A stretch of DNA of 12,127 bases from PS1 clade bacterium (GCA_016779015.1 JADHOK010000034.1:1-12127); one strand, 5' to 3'; numbered from the stretch's first letter, positions 1 through 5,802 are shown. Notes: generated by a model not told the origin, from the sequence alone. A program made the numbers and translations.

Positions 1-96
1 CTGATGGAAGGCAAACGCCGCGGTGCCAAAAACGTCGTTGTCACCATGTGCATTGGCGGCGGCATGGGTGCTGCCGGTCTGTTCGAAGTGCTGTAA
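1..96 (+). CDS. Acetyl-CoA acetyltransferase (thiolase), C-terminal end only
   Basis: This is the 3' end of a gene that begins upstream of the window; 31 codons and a TAA stop are visible. The fragment carries the C-terminal thiolase signature Cys-Ile-Gly-Gly-Gly-Met-Gly, then Ala-Ala-Gly-Leu-Phe-Glu and the stop two residues later, which is the usual end of biosynthetic and degradative thiolases. In this family the Cys of that motif is the second active-site cysteine, acting as acid/base when two acetyl-CoA molecules condense to acetoacetyl-CoA (the reaction is reversible). The fragment cannot show whether the enzyme serves polyhydroxyalkanoate synthesis, beta-oxidation or another pathway. 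A terminator follows 28 bases after the stop, so this gene ends its transcription unit. Confidence 0.9.
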   Translation: MMEGKRRGAKNVVVTMCIGGGMGAAGLFEVL

Positions 97-124
97 ACCA
101 CTTCTGACGGAACGACCAATTAGA

Positions 125-157
125 GGCCGCGGGGCTTGTATGCCCGGCGGCCTTTTT
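125..157 (+). terminator. Intrinsic terminator after the thiolase gene
   Basis: An 11-base arm (125-135, GGCCGCGGGGC) faces a second arm (142-152, GCCCGGCGGCC) across a 6-base loop. Pairing is complete except for one G/G mismatch. A run of five T (153-157) follows directly, then GTTT. This is the classic GC-rich stem plus U-tract layout, placed 28 bases after the thiolase stop. Confidence 0.88.
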
Positions 158-162
158 GTTTG

Positions 163-189
163 GACTTATTTTTTAGACTTATTTTTTTT
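163..189 (+). repeat. Short tandem duplication GACTTATTTTTT
   Basis: The 12-mer GACTTATTTTTT occurs at 163-174 and again at 176-187, with the T run of the second copy continuing to 189. The period is 13 bases, so it looks like a small slippage duplication downstream of the terminator. I see no function beyond adding extra T tracts after the stem. Confidence 0.6.
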
Positions 190-268
190 AACTGGCACAT
201 AAAGACGCCCACGCGCGCCGCTGAACTGATGCGGGTGATTCGGCGTAAGAATAATAAAGGAGACCAAG

Positions 269-583
269 ATGACAAATAACAAAGCCAGAGTGATTCAAAT
301 CATCGTCGCCGCGGCGGGGATTTTATTCCTCGCCATGTGCGTCAACGCCTATCGCGCCGTCGGCGGCAGCGGTTTTGACAATGTGTTGGCCGAGCCATGG
401 GGCGTGGTGACGCTGCTCGATGTGATGCTGGGCGGGGTCTGCATGGGGGCGGTGATTTTCGCGCATGAAAAACAAAAGCGCGTGGCGCTGGCGTGGACAT
501 TGCCGATTTTTCTGCTCGGCCATGTCGTCAGTGTGGTCTGGGTGCTGGTACGGTTTTTGCCTCGAATGAGGCCAAATCACTAG
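269..583 (+). CDS. Small membrane protein resembling DUF1475
   Basis: This is a 104-residue hydrophobic protein with three likely membrane segments, at about residues 9-27, 44-65 and 73-96. The motif Pro-Trp-x-x-x-Thr-Leu-x-Asp before the second segment, the short charged loop (His-Glu-Lys-Gln-Lys-Arg) and the Trp/Gly/Val-rich third segment resemble DUF1475 proteins from plants and bacteria, as I recall that family. No function is known. The start is well supported: AAGGAG at 257-262 sits six bases before the ATG. The gene stands alone between the thiolase terminator and the nrd control region. A related family such as DUF2834 is an alternative, and I am more certain that it is a real membrane protein than of the family name. 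Confidence 0.7.
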   Translation: MTNNKARVIQIIVAAAGILFLAMCVNAYRAVGGSGFDNVLAEPWGVVTLLDVMLGGVCMGAVIFAHEKQKRVALAWTLPIFLLGHVVSVVWVLVRFLPRMRPNH

Positions 584-618
584 GCTGATTTGCAACTGAT
601 TTGCTCTTTTTGTTCTCC

Positions 619-627
619 TGTGGATAA
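619..627 (-). promoter_or_regulatory. DnaA box upstream of nrdA
   Basis: TGTGGATAA at 619-627 is the exact reverse complement of the high-affinity DnaA box TTATCCACA. It lies about 145 bases upstream of the strong NrdR box. DnaA is known to bind the nrdAB promoter region in Escherichia coli and tie its transcription to replication, so a similar role is reasonable here but is inferred. Only one box is visible and no origin genes are nearby, so this is unlikely to be an origin of replication. Confidence 0.6.
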
Positions 628-739
628 GTTGGTGGACGGTTGTCAAAAAAACGCCTCACGACATTACCTTTCGGGGGTCAGCTAAAACATTGAAAAAATT
701 AAAATAATTTCAACTAATGAAAAAAAATTAACTTTCATG

Positions 740-755
740 CAACTAGCTGTTGACG
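740..755 (+). promoter_or_regulatory. Upstream (degenerate) NrdR box
   Basis: The 16-mer CAACTAGCTGTTGACG keeps the most conserved positions of the NrdR consensus acaCwAtATaTwGtgt: the CwA half, the central T and the TwG half. It starts exactly 32 bases before the strong box, leaving 16 bases between them. NrdR boxes usually occur as pairs spaced by three helical turns, and this geometry is the main reason for calling it. It also contains TTGACG (750-755), a possible -35 element. Confidence 0.6.
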
Positions 756-771
756 TTTTCATTGCAAGTAG

Positions 772-787
772 ACACTATATCTAGTGT
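772..787 (+). promoter_or_regulatory. NrdR box of the nrdAB promoter
   Basis: ACACTATATCTAGTGT matches the NrdR consensus acaCwAtATaTwGtgt at 15 of 16 positions and is nearly palindromic. NrdR is the ATP-cone and zinc-ribbon repressor of bacterial ribonucleotide reductase genes; it binds paired boxes overlapping the promoter. With TTGACG at 750-755 as -35, a 17-base spacer puts the -10 at 773-778 (CACTAT, a weak match), so the box would cover the -10. The position, 233 bases before the nrdA start, implies a long leader if this is the main promoter. Confidence 0.88.
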
Positions 788-855
788 CCGGTAGGGGGGT
801 AATTGGTTCAGAGCTTTTGTTCAAAGCCATCTACAATCCGCCGAAAGTTAAAACC

Positions 856-909
856 ATCCCGTGATAGGCTCATCATTGAGCCAAGAGTGCCTGCTGGGCG
901 CCACGGGAT
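856..909 (+). ncRNA. Predicted three-way junction in the nrdA leader
   Basis: Three stems fit without gaps. The closing stem pairs ATCCCGTG (856-863) with CACGGGAT (902-909), eight perfect base pairs. The second stem is GGCTC (867-871) with GAGCC (878-882) around the loop ATCATT. The third is GTGCC (887-891) with GGCGC (897-901), containing one G-U pair, around the loop TGCTG. The joining strands are ATA, AAGA and none. It lies between the NrdR promoter and nrdA, so it would be part of the mRNA leader, or an independent small RNA. I do not recognise it as a known riboswitch class. The fold is by eye only. Confidence 0.45.
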
Positions 910-910
910 A

Positions 911-948
911 GCTTTCCCTCGGTTTTGGCCGTTTTTGAGAGCGTTTTT
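911..948 (+). terminator. Possible weak attenuator hairpin in the nrdA leader
   Basis: GCTTTC (911-916) can pair with GAGAGC (937-942), six pairs with one G-U, and inside it CGG (920-922) can pair with CCG (929-931). One base after the stem is a run of five T (944-948). The stem is weak and its loop long, so termination would be inefficient at best. I list it because it directly follows the three-way junction, giving a layout of structured domain plus U-tract hairpin before the ribosome binding site. Confidence 0.2.
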
Positions 949-1020
949 AACTAAAAAAGCGGACCGGAAGAGACAATTAAGCCGCCAAGTAATCCGGTGG
1001 CGTGGGATTGAGGAGAGAGC

Positions 1021-3009
1021 ATGTTTAGAGAGAACGGGGCCGATGATGGCTCGACAAACGGGGCCGCAAAAAAAGGTCAGGAAAAGGATAAGATGCAAGA
1101 TGATATTCTGACCAAAGAGCAGATGGCCACGCGCCGGCGTCGCCGTGCAGAAGGCGATCCGGCGCATGGCGAACCGCAGCTCGATTTCGACCGCCAGGAC
1201 CAGGCGGTTCAGTTCAAAGCGGCGCCGCGGGTTAAAACCGACCCGTCGCGCGACGCGCTGCTGACCGTTTTCGGTAAAGCCACATTGACCGACCGCTATT
1301 TGATGCCCGGCGAAAGCTTTCAAGACCTGTTCGCCCGCGTCGCTTCTTATTACGGCAGTGACGATGCGCATGCGCAGCGTCTTTATGATTATATTTCCAA
1401 GCTCTGGTTCATGCCCGCCACGCCCGTTCTCTCCAATGGCGGCACGGACCGTGGTTTGCCGATTTCGTGCTTTTTGAACGAGGCCAATGACAGCCTCGGC
1501 GATATTGTCAATTTGTGGAATGAGAATGTCTGGCTCGCCTCGCGCGGCGGCGGCATTGGTTCTTATTGGGGCAATCTGCGTTCGATTGGCGAGAAAGTCG
1601 GTGAAAACGGCAAGACCTCCGGTATTGTGCCTTTCATCCGCGTGATGGACAGTCTGACATTGGCCATTTCGCAAGGCTCGCTGCGGCGCGGCTCGGCGGC
1701 GGTCTATCTGCCGATTGACCATCCTGAAATCGAAGAATTTATCGAAATTCGCCGTCCTACCGGTGGTGACCCGAACCGCAAAGCGCTCAATCTGCATCAC
1801 GGCATTTTGATTTCCGACGCCTTTATGCGGGCCGTTGAGCGGGATGAGGAATGGGCGTTGCGCAGTCCTAAAGACGGCTCGGTGCAGGCCACGGTGAAAG
1901 CGCGCGATTTGTGGATTCGCATGCTCACCGCGCGCATTGAGACGGGCGAGCCTTATATGGTGTTCAAGGATACGGTGAATAATCTGCGTCCCGAGCATCA
2001 AAAATTGCTCAATCTGGAAATCAAAACCTCCAATCTGTGCTCGGAGATTACGCTGCCGACAGGTGAAGACCATCTCGGCAACCAGCGCACGGCGGTGTGC
2101 TGCCTGTCGTCTTTGAACGCCGAAAAATTCGACGAGTGGAACAAGGAAGAAGAATTTATTCCTGACGTCATGCGTTTCCTCGACAATGTGCTGGAGGATT
2201 TCATCCAACGCGCACCCGATGATATGGCGAAAGCCAAATATTCAGCCCAGCGCGAGCGCTCGGTCGGCCTCGGCGTGATGGGTTTCCATAGTTTCCTGCA
2301 GGCCAATATGATCCCGTGGGAAAGCGTCATGGCGAAAGTCTGGAACAAGCGCATTTTCACCCATATCAAAGAGCAGGTCGATGCGGCCTCGCAAGCCTTG
2401 GCCAATGAGCGCGGGCCCTGTCTCGATGCGGCCGAATGCGGCATGAATGAGCGCTTCTCAAACAAGACGGCGATTGCGCCGACCGCGTCGATTTCCATTA
2501 TTTGCGGCGGCACCAGCCCGGGCATTGAGCCGATTGCGGGTAACAGCTTTACCCATAAAACCCTGTCGGGTTCGTTCAATGTGCGTAACCGCCATCTCGA
2601 CCGTCTGCTCGATGAAAAAGGTCAGAACAATGATGAGGTCTGGTCGTCTATCGTCACCTCGGGCGGCTCGGTGCAGCATCTCGACTTCTTGAGCGATGAT
2701 GAAAAAGCGGTTTTCAAAACCGCCTTTGAATTGGACCAGCGTTGGCTGATTGACTTTGCCGGTGACCGTTCCGAGCTTATCGACCAGGCGCAGTCTTTGA
2801 ATGTCTTCTTGCCCGCCAATATCCATAAGAAGGACTTGCACCAAGTTCATTATCAGGCGTGGAAGAAAGGCGTCAAAAGCCTCTACTACTGCCGTTCGCT
2901 GTCGATTCAGCGGGCCGAGAAAGCCGATGACGGCACCAAGGCCATGCAAGACGCCATTGCGGCGGCGGCCGAAGGCAACGATTATGAAGAATGCCTCTCT
3001 TGCCAATAA
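1021..3009 (+). CDS. nrdA: Class I ribonucleotide reductase, large (alpha) subunit
   Basis: This subunit reduces ribonucleoside diphosphates to deoxyribonucleotides together with NrdB, in the cytoplasm. All key residues of the Escherichia coli enzyme can be placed. C150 (in Ile-Ser-Cys-Phe) and C360 (in Ala-Val-Cys-Cys-Leu-Ser) are the redox pair. N338-x-C340-x-E342 is the active-site triad with the thiyl cysteine. Y622-Y623 is the radical-transfer dyad. C658-x-x-C661 is the C-terminal shuttle pair, one residue from the end. At 662 residues it is shorter than the roughly 760 of the E. coli protein because the N-terminal ATP cone is absent; residues 1-70 are charged and look unstructured. AGGAG (1011-1015) supports the ATG at 1021. 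A second ATG at 1093, behind AGGAAAAGGATAAG, is a credible alternative start. It heads an operon with nrdB, 73 bases downstream. Confidence 0.97.
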   Translation: MFRENGADDGSTNGAAKKGQEKDKMQDDILTKEQMATRRRRRAEGDPAHGEPQLDFDRQDQAVQFKAAPRVKTDPSRDALLTVFGKATLTDRYLMPGESFQDLFARVASYYGSDDAHAQRLYDYISKLWFMPATPVLSNGGTDRGLPISCFLNEANDSLGDIVNLWNENVWLASRGGGIGSYWGNLRSIGEKVGENGKTSGIVPFIRVMDSLTLAISQGSLRRGSAAVYLPIDHPEIEEFIEIRRPTGGDPNRKALNLHHGILISDAFMRAVERDEEWALRSPKDGSVQATVKARDLWIRMLTARIETGEPYMVFKDTVNNLRPEHQKLLNLEIKTSNLCSEITLPTGEDHLGNQRTAVCCLSSLNAEKFDEWNKEEEFIPDVMRFLDNVLEDFIQRAPDDMAKAKYSAQRERSVGLGVMGFHSFLQANMIPWESVMAKVWNKRIFTHIKEQVDAASQALANERGPCLDAAECGMNERFSNKTAIAPTASISIICGGTSPGIEPIAGNSFTHKTLSGSFNVRNRHLDRLLDEKGQNNDEVWSSIVTSGGSVQHLDFLSDDEKAVFKTAFELDQRWLIDFAGDRSELIDQAQSLNVFLPANIHKKDLHQVHYQAWKKGVKSLYYCRSLSIQRAEKADDGTKAMQDAIAAAAEGNDYEECLSCQ

Positions 3010-3082
3010 GAGGGGCGTGCAACACTAACCGGCGGGCCCATTTCGCCACTTAATTTGACGTATATGAGAAAAGGTAAATCAA

Positions 3083-4042
3083 ATGTCTCTGCTTGAAGAA
3101 CGTATTGTCTATAAACCTTTCCGCTATCCTTGGGCCTATGATGCCTGGTTGACACAACAGCGGATTCACTGGCTGCCGGAAGAGGTGCCGCTGGCTGAGG
3201 ATGTGAAAGACTGGCACAAAAAGCTGACCGGCGCTGAACGCAATCTGCTGACGCAAATCTTCCGCTTTTTTGTGCAGGCTGATGTTGAGGTGAATAATTG
3301 CTATATGAAGCATTATTCCCAAGTCTTTAAGCCGACCGAAGTGCAGATGATGCTGGCCGCGTTTTCCAATATGGAAACCATCCATATCGCTGCTTATTCG
3401 CACCTGCTCGACACTATCGGCATGCCTGAGATCGAATATGAAGCCTTCATGAAATATGGCGAGATGAAGGATAAATACGACTATATGCAGGAATGGGGTG
3501 TCGAGACCAAAGAGGACGTGGCCAAAACGCTGGCCGTGTTTGGCGGTTTCACTGAAGGCCTGCAGCTGTTTGCCAGCTTCGCCATTTTGATGAACTTCCC
3601 GCGCTTCAATAAAATGAAGGGCATGGGGCAAATCGTGACTTGGTCGGCGCGCGACGAGACGCTGCATACCAATTCGACGGTTCAACTGTTCAACACATTT
3701 GTGCAGGAGAACCCCGAAATCTGGAACGATAAGGTCAAGCGCGACCTCTATAAAGCGTGCGAGACCGTCGTCACCCATGAGGATGCGTTTATCGATTTGG
3801 CGTTTGAAATGGGCGGGGTTGAAGGCCTCGAGGCGCAGGAAGTGAAAGATTATATTCGCTATATCGGCAATCGCCGCCTGACGCAGCTCAATCTGGAGCC
3901 GATTTACGATATCGAGAAAAATCCGCTGCCATGGATGGACGAGATGCTGAACGGCATTGAGCACATGAACTTCTTTGAAGGGCGCGCGACCGAATATGCC
4001 AAAGCGGCCACCGCCGGCACATGGGACGAGGCGTTTGAATAG
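3083..4042 (+). CDS. nrdB: Class I ribonucleotide reductase, small (beta) subunit
   Basis: This ferritin-like subunit holds the dimetal centre and tyrosyl radical that NrdA needs. The 319-residue sequence has all six metal ligands, aligned with E. coli NrdB: D67, E98, H101, E158, E192 and H195. The radical tyrosine is Y105, in Glu-Thr-Ile-His-Ile-Ala-Ala-Tyr, with the standard spacing of four after the His. That spacing and residue argue against the phenylalanine-bearing class Ic type. The length is at the short end for the family. AAAAGGT at about 3069-3075 precedes the ATG. It follows nrdA by 73 bases with no visible terminator between, and an intrinsic terminator lies 58 bases after its stop, so nrdAB forms a two-gene operon. 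Confidence 0.97.
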   Translation: MSLLEERIVYKPFRYPWAYDAWLTQQRIHWLPEEVPLAEDVKDWHKKLTGAERNLLTQIFRFFVQADVEVNNCYMKHYSQVFKPTEVQMMLAAFSNMETIHIAAYSHLLDTIGMPEIEYEAFMKYGEMKDKYDYMQEWGVETKEDVAKTLAVFGGFTEGLQLFASFAILMNFPRFNKMKGMGQIVTWSARDETLHTNSTVQLFNTFVQENPEIWNDKVKRDLYKACETVVTHEDAFIDLAFEMGGVEGLEAQEVKDYIRYIGNRRLTQLNLEPIYDIEKNPLPWMDEMLNGIEHMNFFEGRATEYAKAATAGTWDEAFE

Positions 4043-4100
4043 GCGCGCTTAAAATTTCGGACCATCGCGAATAATGATTGGGCCGATCAATGAATAAGAA

Positions 4101-4127
4101 AGAGGCGCTTCGGTGTCTCTTTTTTTT
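4101..4127 (+). terminator. Intrinsic terminator of nrdAB with UUCG loop
   Basis: AGAGGCGC (4101-4108) pairs with GTGTCTCT (4113-4120) over eight base pairs, two of them G-U, around a TTCG tetraloop. Seven more T follow (4121-4127). UUCG is a very stable RNA tetraloop. A GTG at 4113 that would extend the next gene lies inside this hairpin, which argues against that start. Confidence 0.9.
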
Positions 4128-4190
4128 GGGCTTTTGTTTATCGCGGTTTTGCTCTTTCATGGCATGCCTGAAACAACAAAGAGGATTGGC

Positions 4191-4877
4191 ATGATCGAGC
4201 TTTACACATCGCCGACACCGAATGGCTATAAAGCCTCGGTGACGCTGGAGGAATTGGAGCTGCCGTATAATGTCCATGTGATTAATCTGCAGGAGGGCGA
4301 CCAAAAGACACCGGCGTTTTTGGCCATGAACCCAAATGGGCGCATTCCGGTGATTGTCGATCCGGATTTTGACAATCTGGCAATATTCGAGACCGGCGCG
4401 ATTATGGTGCATCTGGCCGAAAAGACGGGCCGCTTATTGCCCAATGACACCAAAGGCCGCGCCCGGGTGATGAGCTGGCTGATGTTTCAAATGGGCGGCA
4501 TTGGCCCGATGATGGGGCAGGCCAATATCTTCTATCGCTATTTCCCCGAAAAACTGCCCTCGGTCATCTCGCGCTTTCAGCTCGAAGTGCGCCGCTTGCT
4601 GGAGGTGTTGGATAGCCATTTGGCTGACCATGAATATCTGGCCGATGATTTCTCCATCGCCGATATCGCCAATTGGTGCTGGACGCGCACCGCCAAATGG
4701 TCGGGGGTGGAAAGCCACGACCTCTACCATCTCAGTCGTTGGTCATCGGCCATATCGGCGCGGCCCAAATGCCAAGCCGGGGTGAAAGTGCCGTTCGACC
4801 TTGCCGAGCTGGCCGGTAAGAGCAAAGAAGACGCCGACGCGTTTTCAAAACAAGCGGGCAAATTGGTGAAAAGCTGA
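4191..4877 (+). CDS. Glutathione S-transferase family protein, YfcG-like
   Basis: The 228-residue protein has an N-terminal thioredoxin-like GST domain (about 1-80) and a helical C-terminal domain (about 90-205). The opening Met-Ile-x-Leu-Tyr-x-x-x-Thr-Pro-Asn-Gly closely matches E. coli YfcG, including T9 and N11, which in that enzyme contact the glutathione sulfur and replace a catalytic Ser/Cys/Tyr. The cis-Pro motif (Arg-Ile-Pro-Val-Ile), the Glu-Thr-Gly-Ala-Ile substrate-binding stretch, Gly-Gly-x-Gly-Pro-Met and the Ser-Ile-Ala-Asp capping box are all present. YfcG-type proteins reduce disulfides with glutathione; the physiological substrate here is unknown. I chose the ATG at 4191, behind AGAGGA, because the open frame further upstream runs into the nrdAB terminator and would add a hydrophobic tail absent from the family. 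Confidence 0.88.
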   Translation: MIELYTSPTPNGYKASVTLEELELPYNVHVINLQEGDQKTPAFLAMNPNGRIPVIVDPDFDNLAIFETGAIMVHLAEKTGRLLPNDTKGRARVMSWLMFQMGGIGPMMGQANIFYRYFPEKLPSVISRFQLEVRRLLEVLDSHLADHEYLADDFSIADIANWCWTRTAKWSGVESHDLYHLSRWSSAISARPKCQAGVKVPFDLAELAGKSKEDADAFSKQAGKLVKS

Positions 4878-4907
4878 TTTATCCCCGCCCGCGCCGTCGG
4901 CTTTATC

Positions 4908-5321
4908 ATGGCGGCCATGTTTTCTTTTCTGACCCATAAAGCCACTGAACCGATCGAGGCGGTCGGCAATGTGCTGGACGCACTGTTCACCTCCGACAAG
5001 GAAAGGTTGGACAAAAAAGCTGTGCTGGCGCGCATCGCACAGCAGCCAAGTTTGGTGCAAGGCGAGATAAGCCGCATCGAAGCGAGCCATAAATCGGTGT
5101 TTGTTGCGGGCTGGCGACCTTTCATCGGATGGGTGTGCGGGCTGGCGCTATTTTATAATTTCGTGCTGCGCGACCTTATGGTCTGGGGGCTTATGTTCAC
5201 GGCCGCCGAAACCCCGCCGCCGCCGGTTTTACATATCGATGTGCTGACGACGATACTTTACGCGCTGCTGGGGCTGGGCGGCATGCGCACATTCGAAAAG
5301 CTGCAAGGCCGCGCGAAATAA
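4908..5321 (+). CDS. Holin-like protein of the GTA_holin_3TM family
   Basis: This 137-residue protein has an amphipathic N-terminal region (about 14-60), then Gly-Trp-Arg-Pro-Phe-Ile-Gly-Trp-Val-Cys (68-77) opening the first clear membrane segment (about 72-96). A proline-rich break follows (103-106), then a second segment (about 108-126) ending in Gly-Gly-Met-Arg-Thr-Phe-Glu-Lys. The Trp-Arg-Pro-Phe motif and the Leu-Gly-Leu-Gly-Gly-x-Arg-Thr-x-Glu-Lys tail are what I associate with the Pfam family described as a holin for gene-transfer-agent release. Such holins make membrane holes that let an endolysin reach the wall. No endolysin or phage structural gene is in the window. Neither ATG (4908 or 4917) has a clear ribosome binding site, so the start is uncertain. 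Confidence 0.75.
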   Translation: MAAMFSFLTHKATEPIEAVGNVLDALFTSDKERLDKKAVLARIAQQPSLVQGEISRIEASHKSVFVAGWRPFIGWVCGLALFYNFVLRDLMVWGLMFTAAETPPPPVLHIDVLTTILYALLGLGGMRTFEKLQGRAK

Positions 5322-5336
5322 TTTTCACCTGGAAGA

Positions 5337-5411
5337 TGGTGCTGCCGGGTGGAATTGAACCACCGACCTCCTCATTACCAATGAGGTGCTCTACCCCTGA
5401 GCTACGACAGC
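5337..5411 (-). tRNA. tRNA-Thr, anticodon GGT
   Basis: Read on the minus strand, 75 bases fold as a complete tRNA with an encoded CCA. The acceptor GCTGTCG pairs with CGGCAGC (one G-U). The D stem is GCTC/GAGC, the anticodon stem CCTCA/TGAGG with loop TTGGTAA, and the T stem GGTGG/CCACC with loop TTCAATT. The discriminator base is A. Anticodon GGT reads ACC and ACT threonine codons. It is convergent with the holin-like gene, whose stop lies 15 bases from the tRNA 3' end. Confidence 0.96.
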
Positions 5412-5489
5412 CAAAAGCGTGGAAGCTGTTTGCCATAGGCCGCGCGGCGATGCAAGCGACGATTGCGCCGGCGCGCGCGTTAAGCTAAT

Positions 5490-5504
5490 GTTCATTCTTT
5501 GTTC
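5490..5504 (+). promoter_or_regulatory. SOS (LexA) box, alphaproteobacterial type
   Basis: GTTC (5490-5493) and GTTC (5501-5504) are separated by exactly seven bases, which is the direct-repeat LexA operator GTTC-N7-GTTC of alphaproteobacteria. It lies 14 bases before the ATG of the four-cysteine protein and could control that gene, or the whole downstream block. The eight fixed bases could occur by chance about 0.4 times in a window this size counting both strands, but far less often in its small non-coding fraction. Binding is not shown. Confidence 0.5.
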
Positions 5505-5518
5505 TTAAGTGTTGCGTT

Positions 5519-5788
5519 ATGCGAAAAGCGTCCGTAAAGCCGGTGCGTCTGGGCTGGTTGGTTGAGCGTCGGTTAAATCTCTGGGTCTGGTGCGAAAGCT
5601 GCAGCCATAACAAAACCGTGCCGGCAGCGCCGCTACATGAAAAATACGGCGATGCGACGTTGGCCGAGTTGAAGCATAAGTTTCGCTGCGCGCAATGCGG
5701 CGGGCGCGAGATATTTTTGCGTCCCGACTGGCACGGCGCGGGCTGGACGCGCGGCGTGGTGTCGAAGCATGACAAGATGCCCGAATGA
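5519..5788 (+). CDS. Small four-cysteine (zinc-ribbon-like) protein, function unknown
   Basis: This 89-residue protein has two CxxC pairs, C25-x-x-C28 and C57-x-x-C60. Each follows an aromatic or basic residue (Trp-Cys-Glu-Ser-Cys and Phe-Arg-Cys-Ala-Gln-Cys-Gly-Gly), with a helical stretch between. This is the layout of a treble-clef or zinc-ribbon knuckle pair. Similar short proteins with Leu-Trp-x-x-Cys-x-x-Cys-x-His and a Cys-x-x-Cys-Gly second pair are common in alphaproteobacteria as uncharacterised proteins. No transmembrane segment or enzyme motif is visible. The ribosome binding site is weak. A putative SOS box lies just upstream and the 43-residue peptide gene starts 14 bases after its stop, so it may be the first gene of the murA transcript. 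Confidence 0.78.
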   Translation: MRKASVKPVRLGWLVERRLNLWVWCESCSHNKTVPAAPLHEKYGDATLAELKHKFRCAQCGGREIFLRPDWHGAGWTRGVVSKHDKMPE

Positions 5789-5802
5789 TATTATGAAAGG
5801 GC

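Larger units (their letters stand above)
584..1020 (+). other. Gene-free control region and leader of nrdAB
   Basis: I find no credible coding sequence in these 437 bases; a long minus-strand open frame crossing part of it is an antisense shadow of nrdA. In order it holds an 8-base direct repeat TGATTTGC (586-593 and 597-604), a perfect DnaA box (619-627), and an AT-rich block (about 684-738) with two short inverted repeats (TTGAAA/TTTCAA at 690-713, ATGAAA/TTTCAT at 717-738). Two NrdR boxes overlap a promoter-like region (740-787). A leader of more than 200 bases follows, with a predicted three-way junction (856-909) and a weak hairpin with a U tract (911-948). The Shine-Dalgarno of nrdA closes it. 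Confidence 0.85.

Noticed and set aside
584..740. Chromosomal origin of replication, given the DnaA box and AT-rich block
   Set aside because: Only one DnaA box is visible and the usual neighbours of alphaproteobacterial origins (hemE, parAB, dnaA) are absent. A promoter role for nrdA explains the signals better.
806..822. GTTC-N9-GTTC in the nrdA leader as a second SOS box
   Set aside because: The spacing is nine bases, not the seven required by the alphaproteobacterial LexA operator.
856..909. Hammerhead ribozyme for the three-way junction before nrdA
   Set aside because: The joining strands (ATA, AAGA, none) do not contain the required CUGAUGA and GAAA core elements.
808..2208. Long minus-strand open frame opposite the nrdA leader and 5' half
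   Set aside because: It lies antisense to a clear nrdA, has the His/Arg/Gln-rich composition of a shadow frame in GC-rich DNA, and shows no recognisable domain. The same holds for minus-strand frames opposite nrdB (3050-3964), hisD (7662-8693) and infA/maf (9195-10106).
4113..4190. GTG start at 4113 extending the glutathione transferase by 26 residues
   Set aside because: The codon lies inside the nrdAB terminator stem, and the extension is hydrophobic and absent from YfcG-type proteins. The ATG at 4191 has a ribosome binding site and matches the family N-terminus.
5337..5411. tRNA-Thr 3' end as an attachment site of an integrated element containing the holin
   Set aside because: The tRNA is complete, I see no second copy of its 3' end in the window, and no integrase is present.
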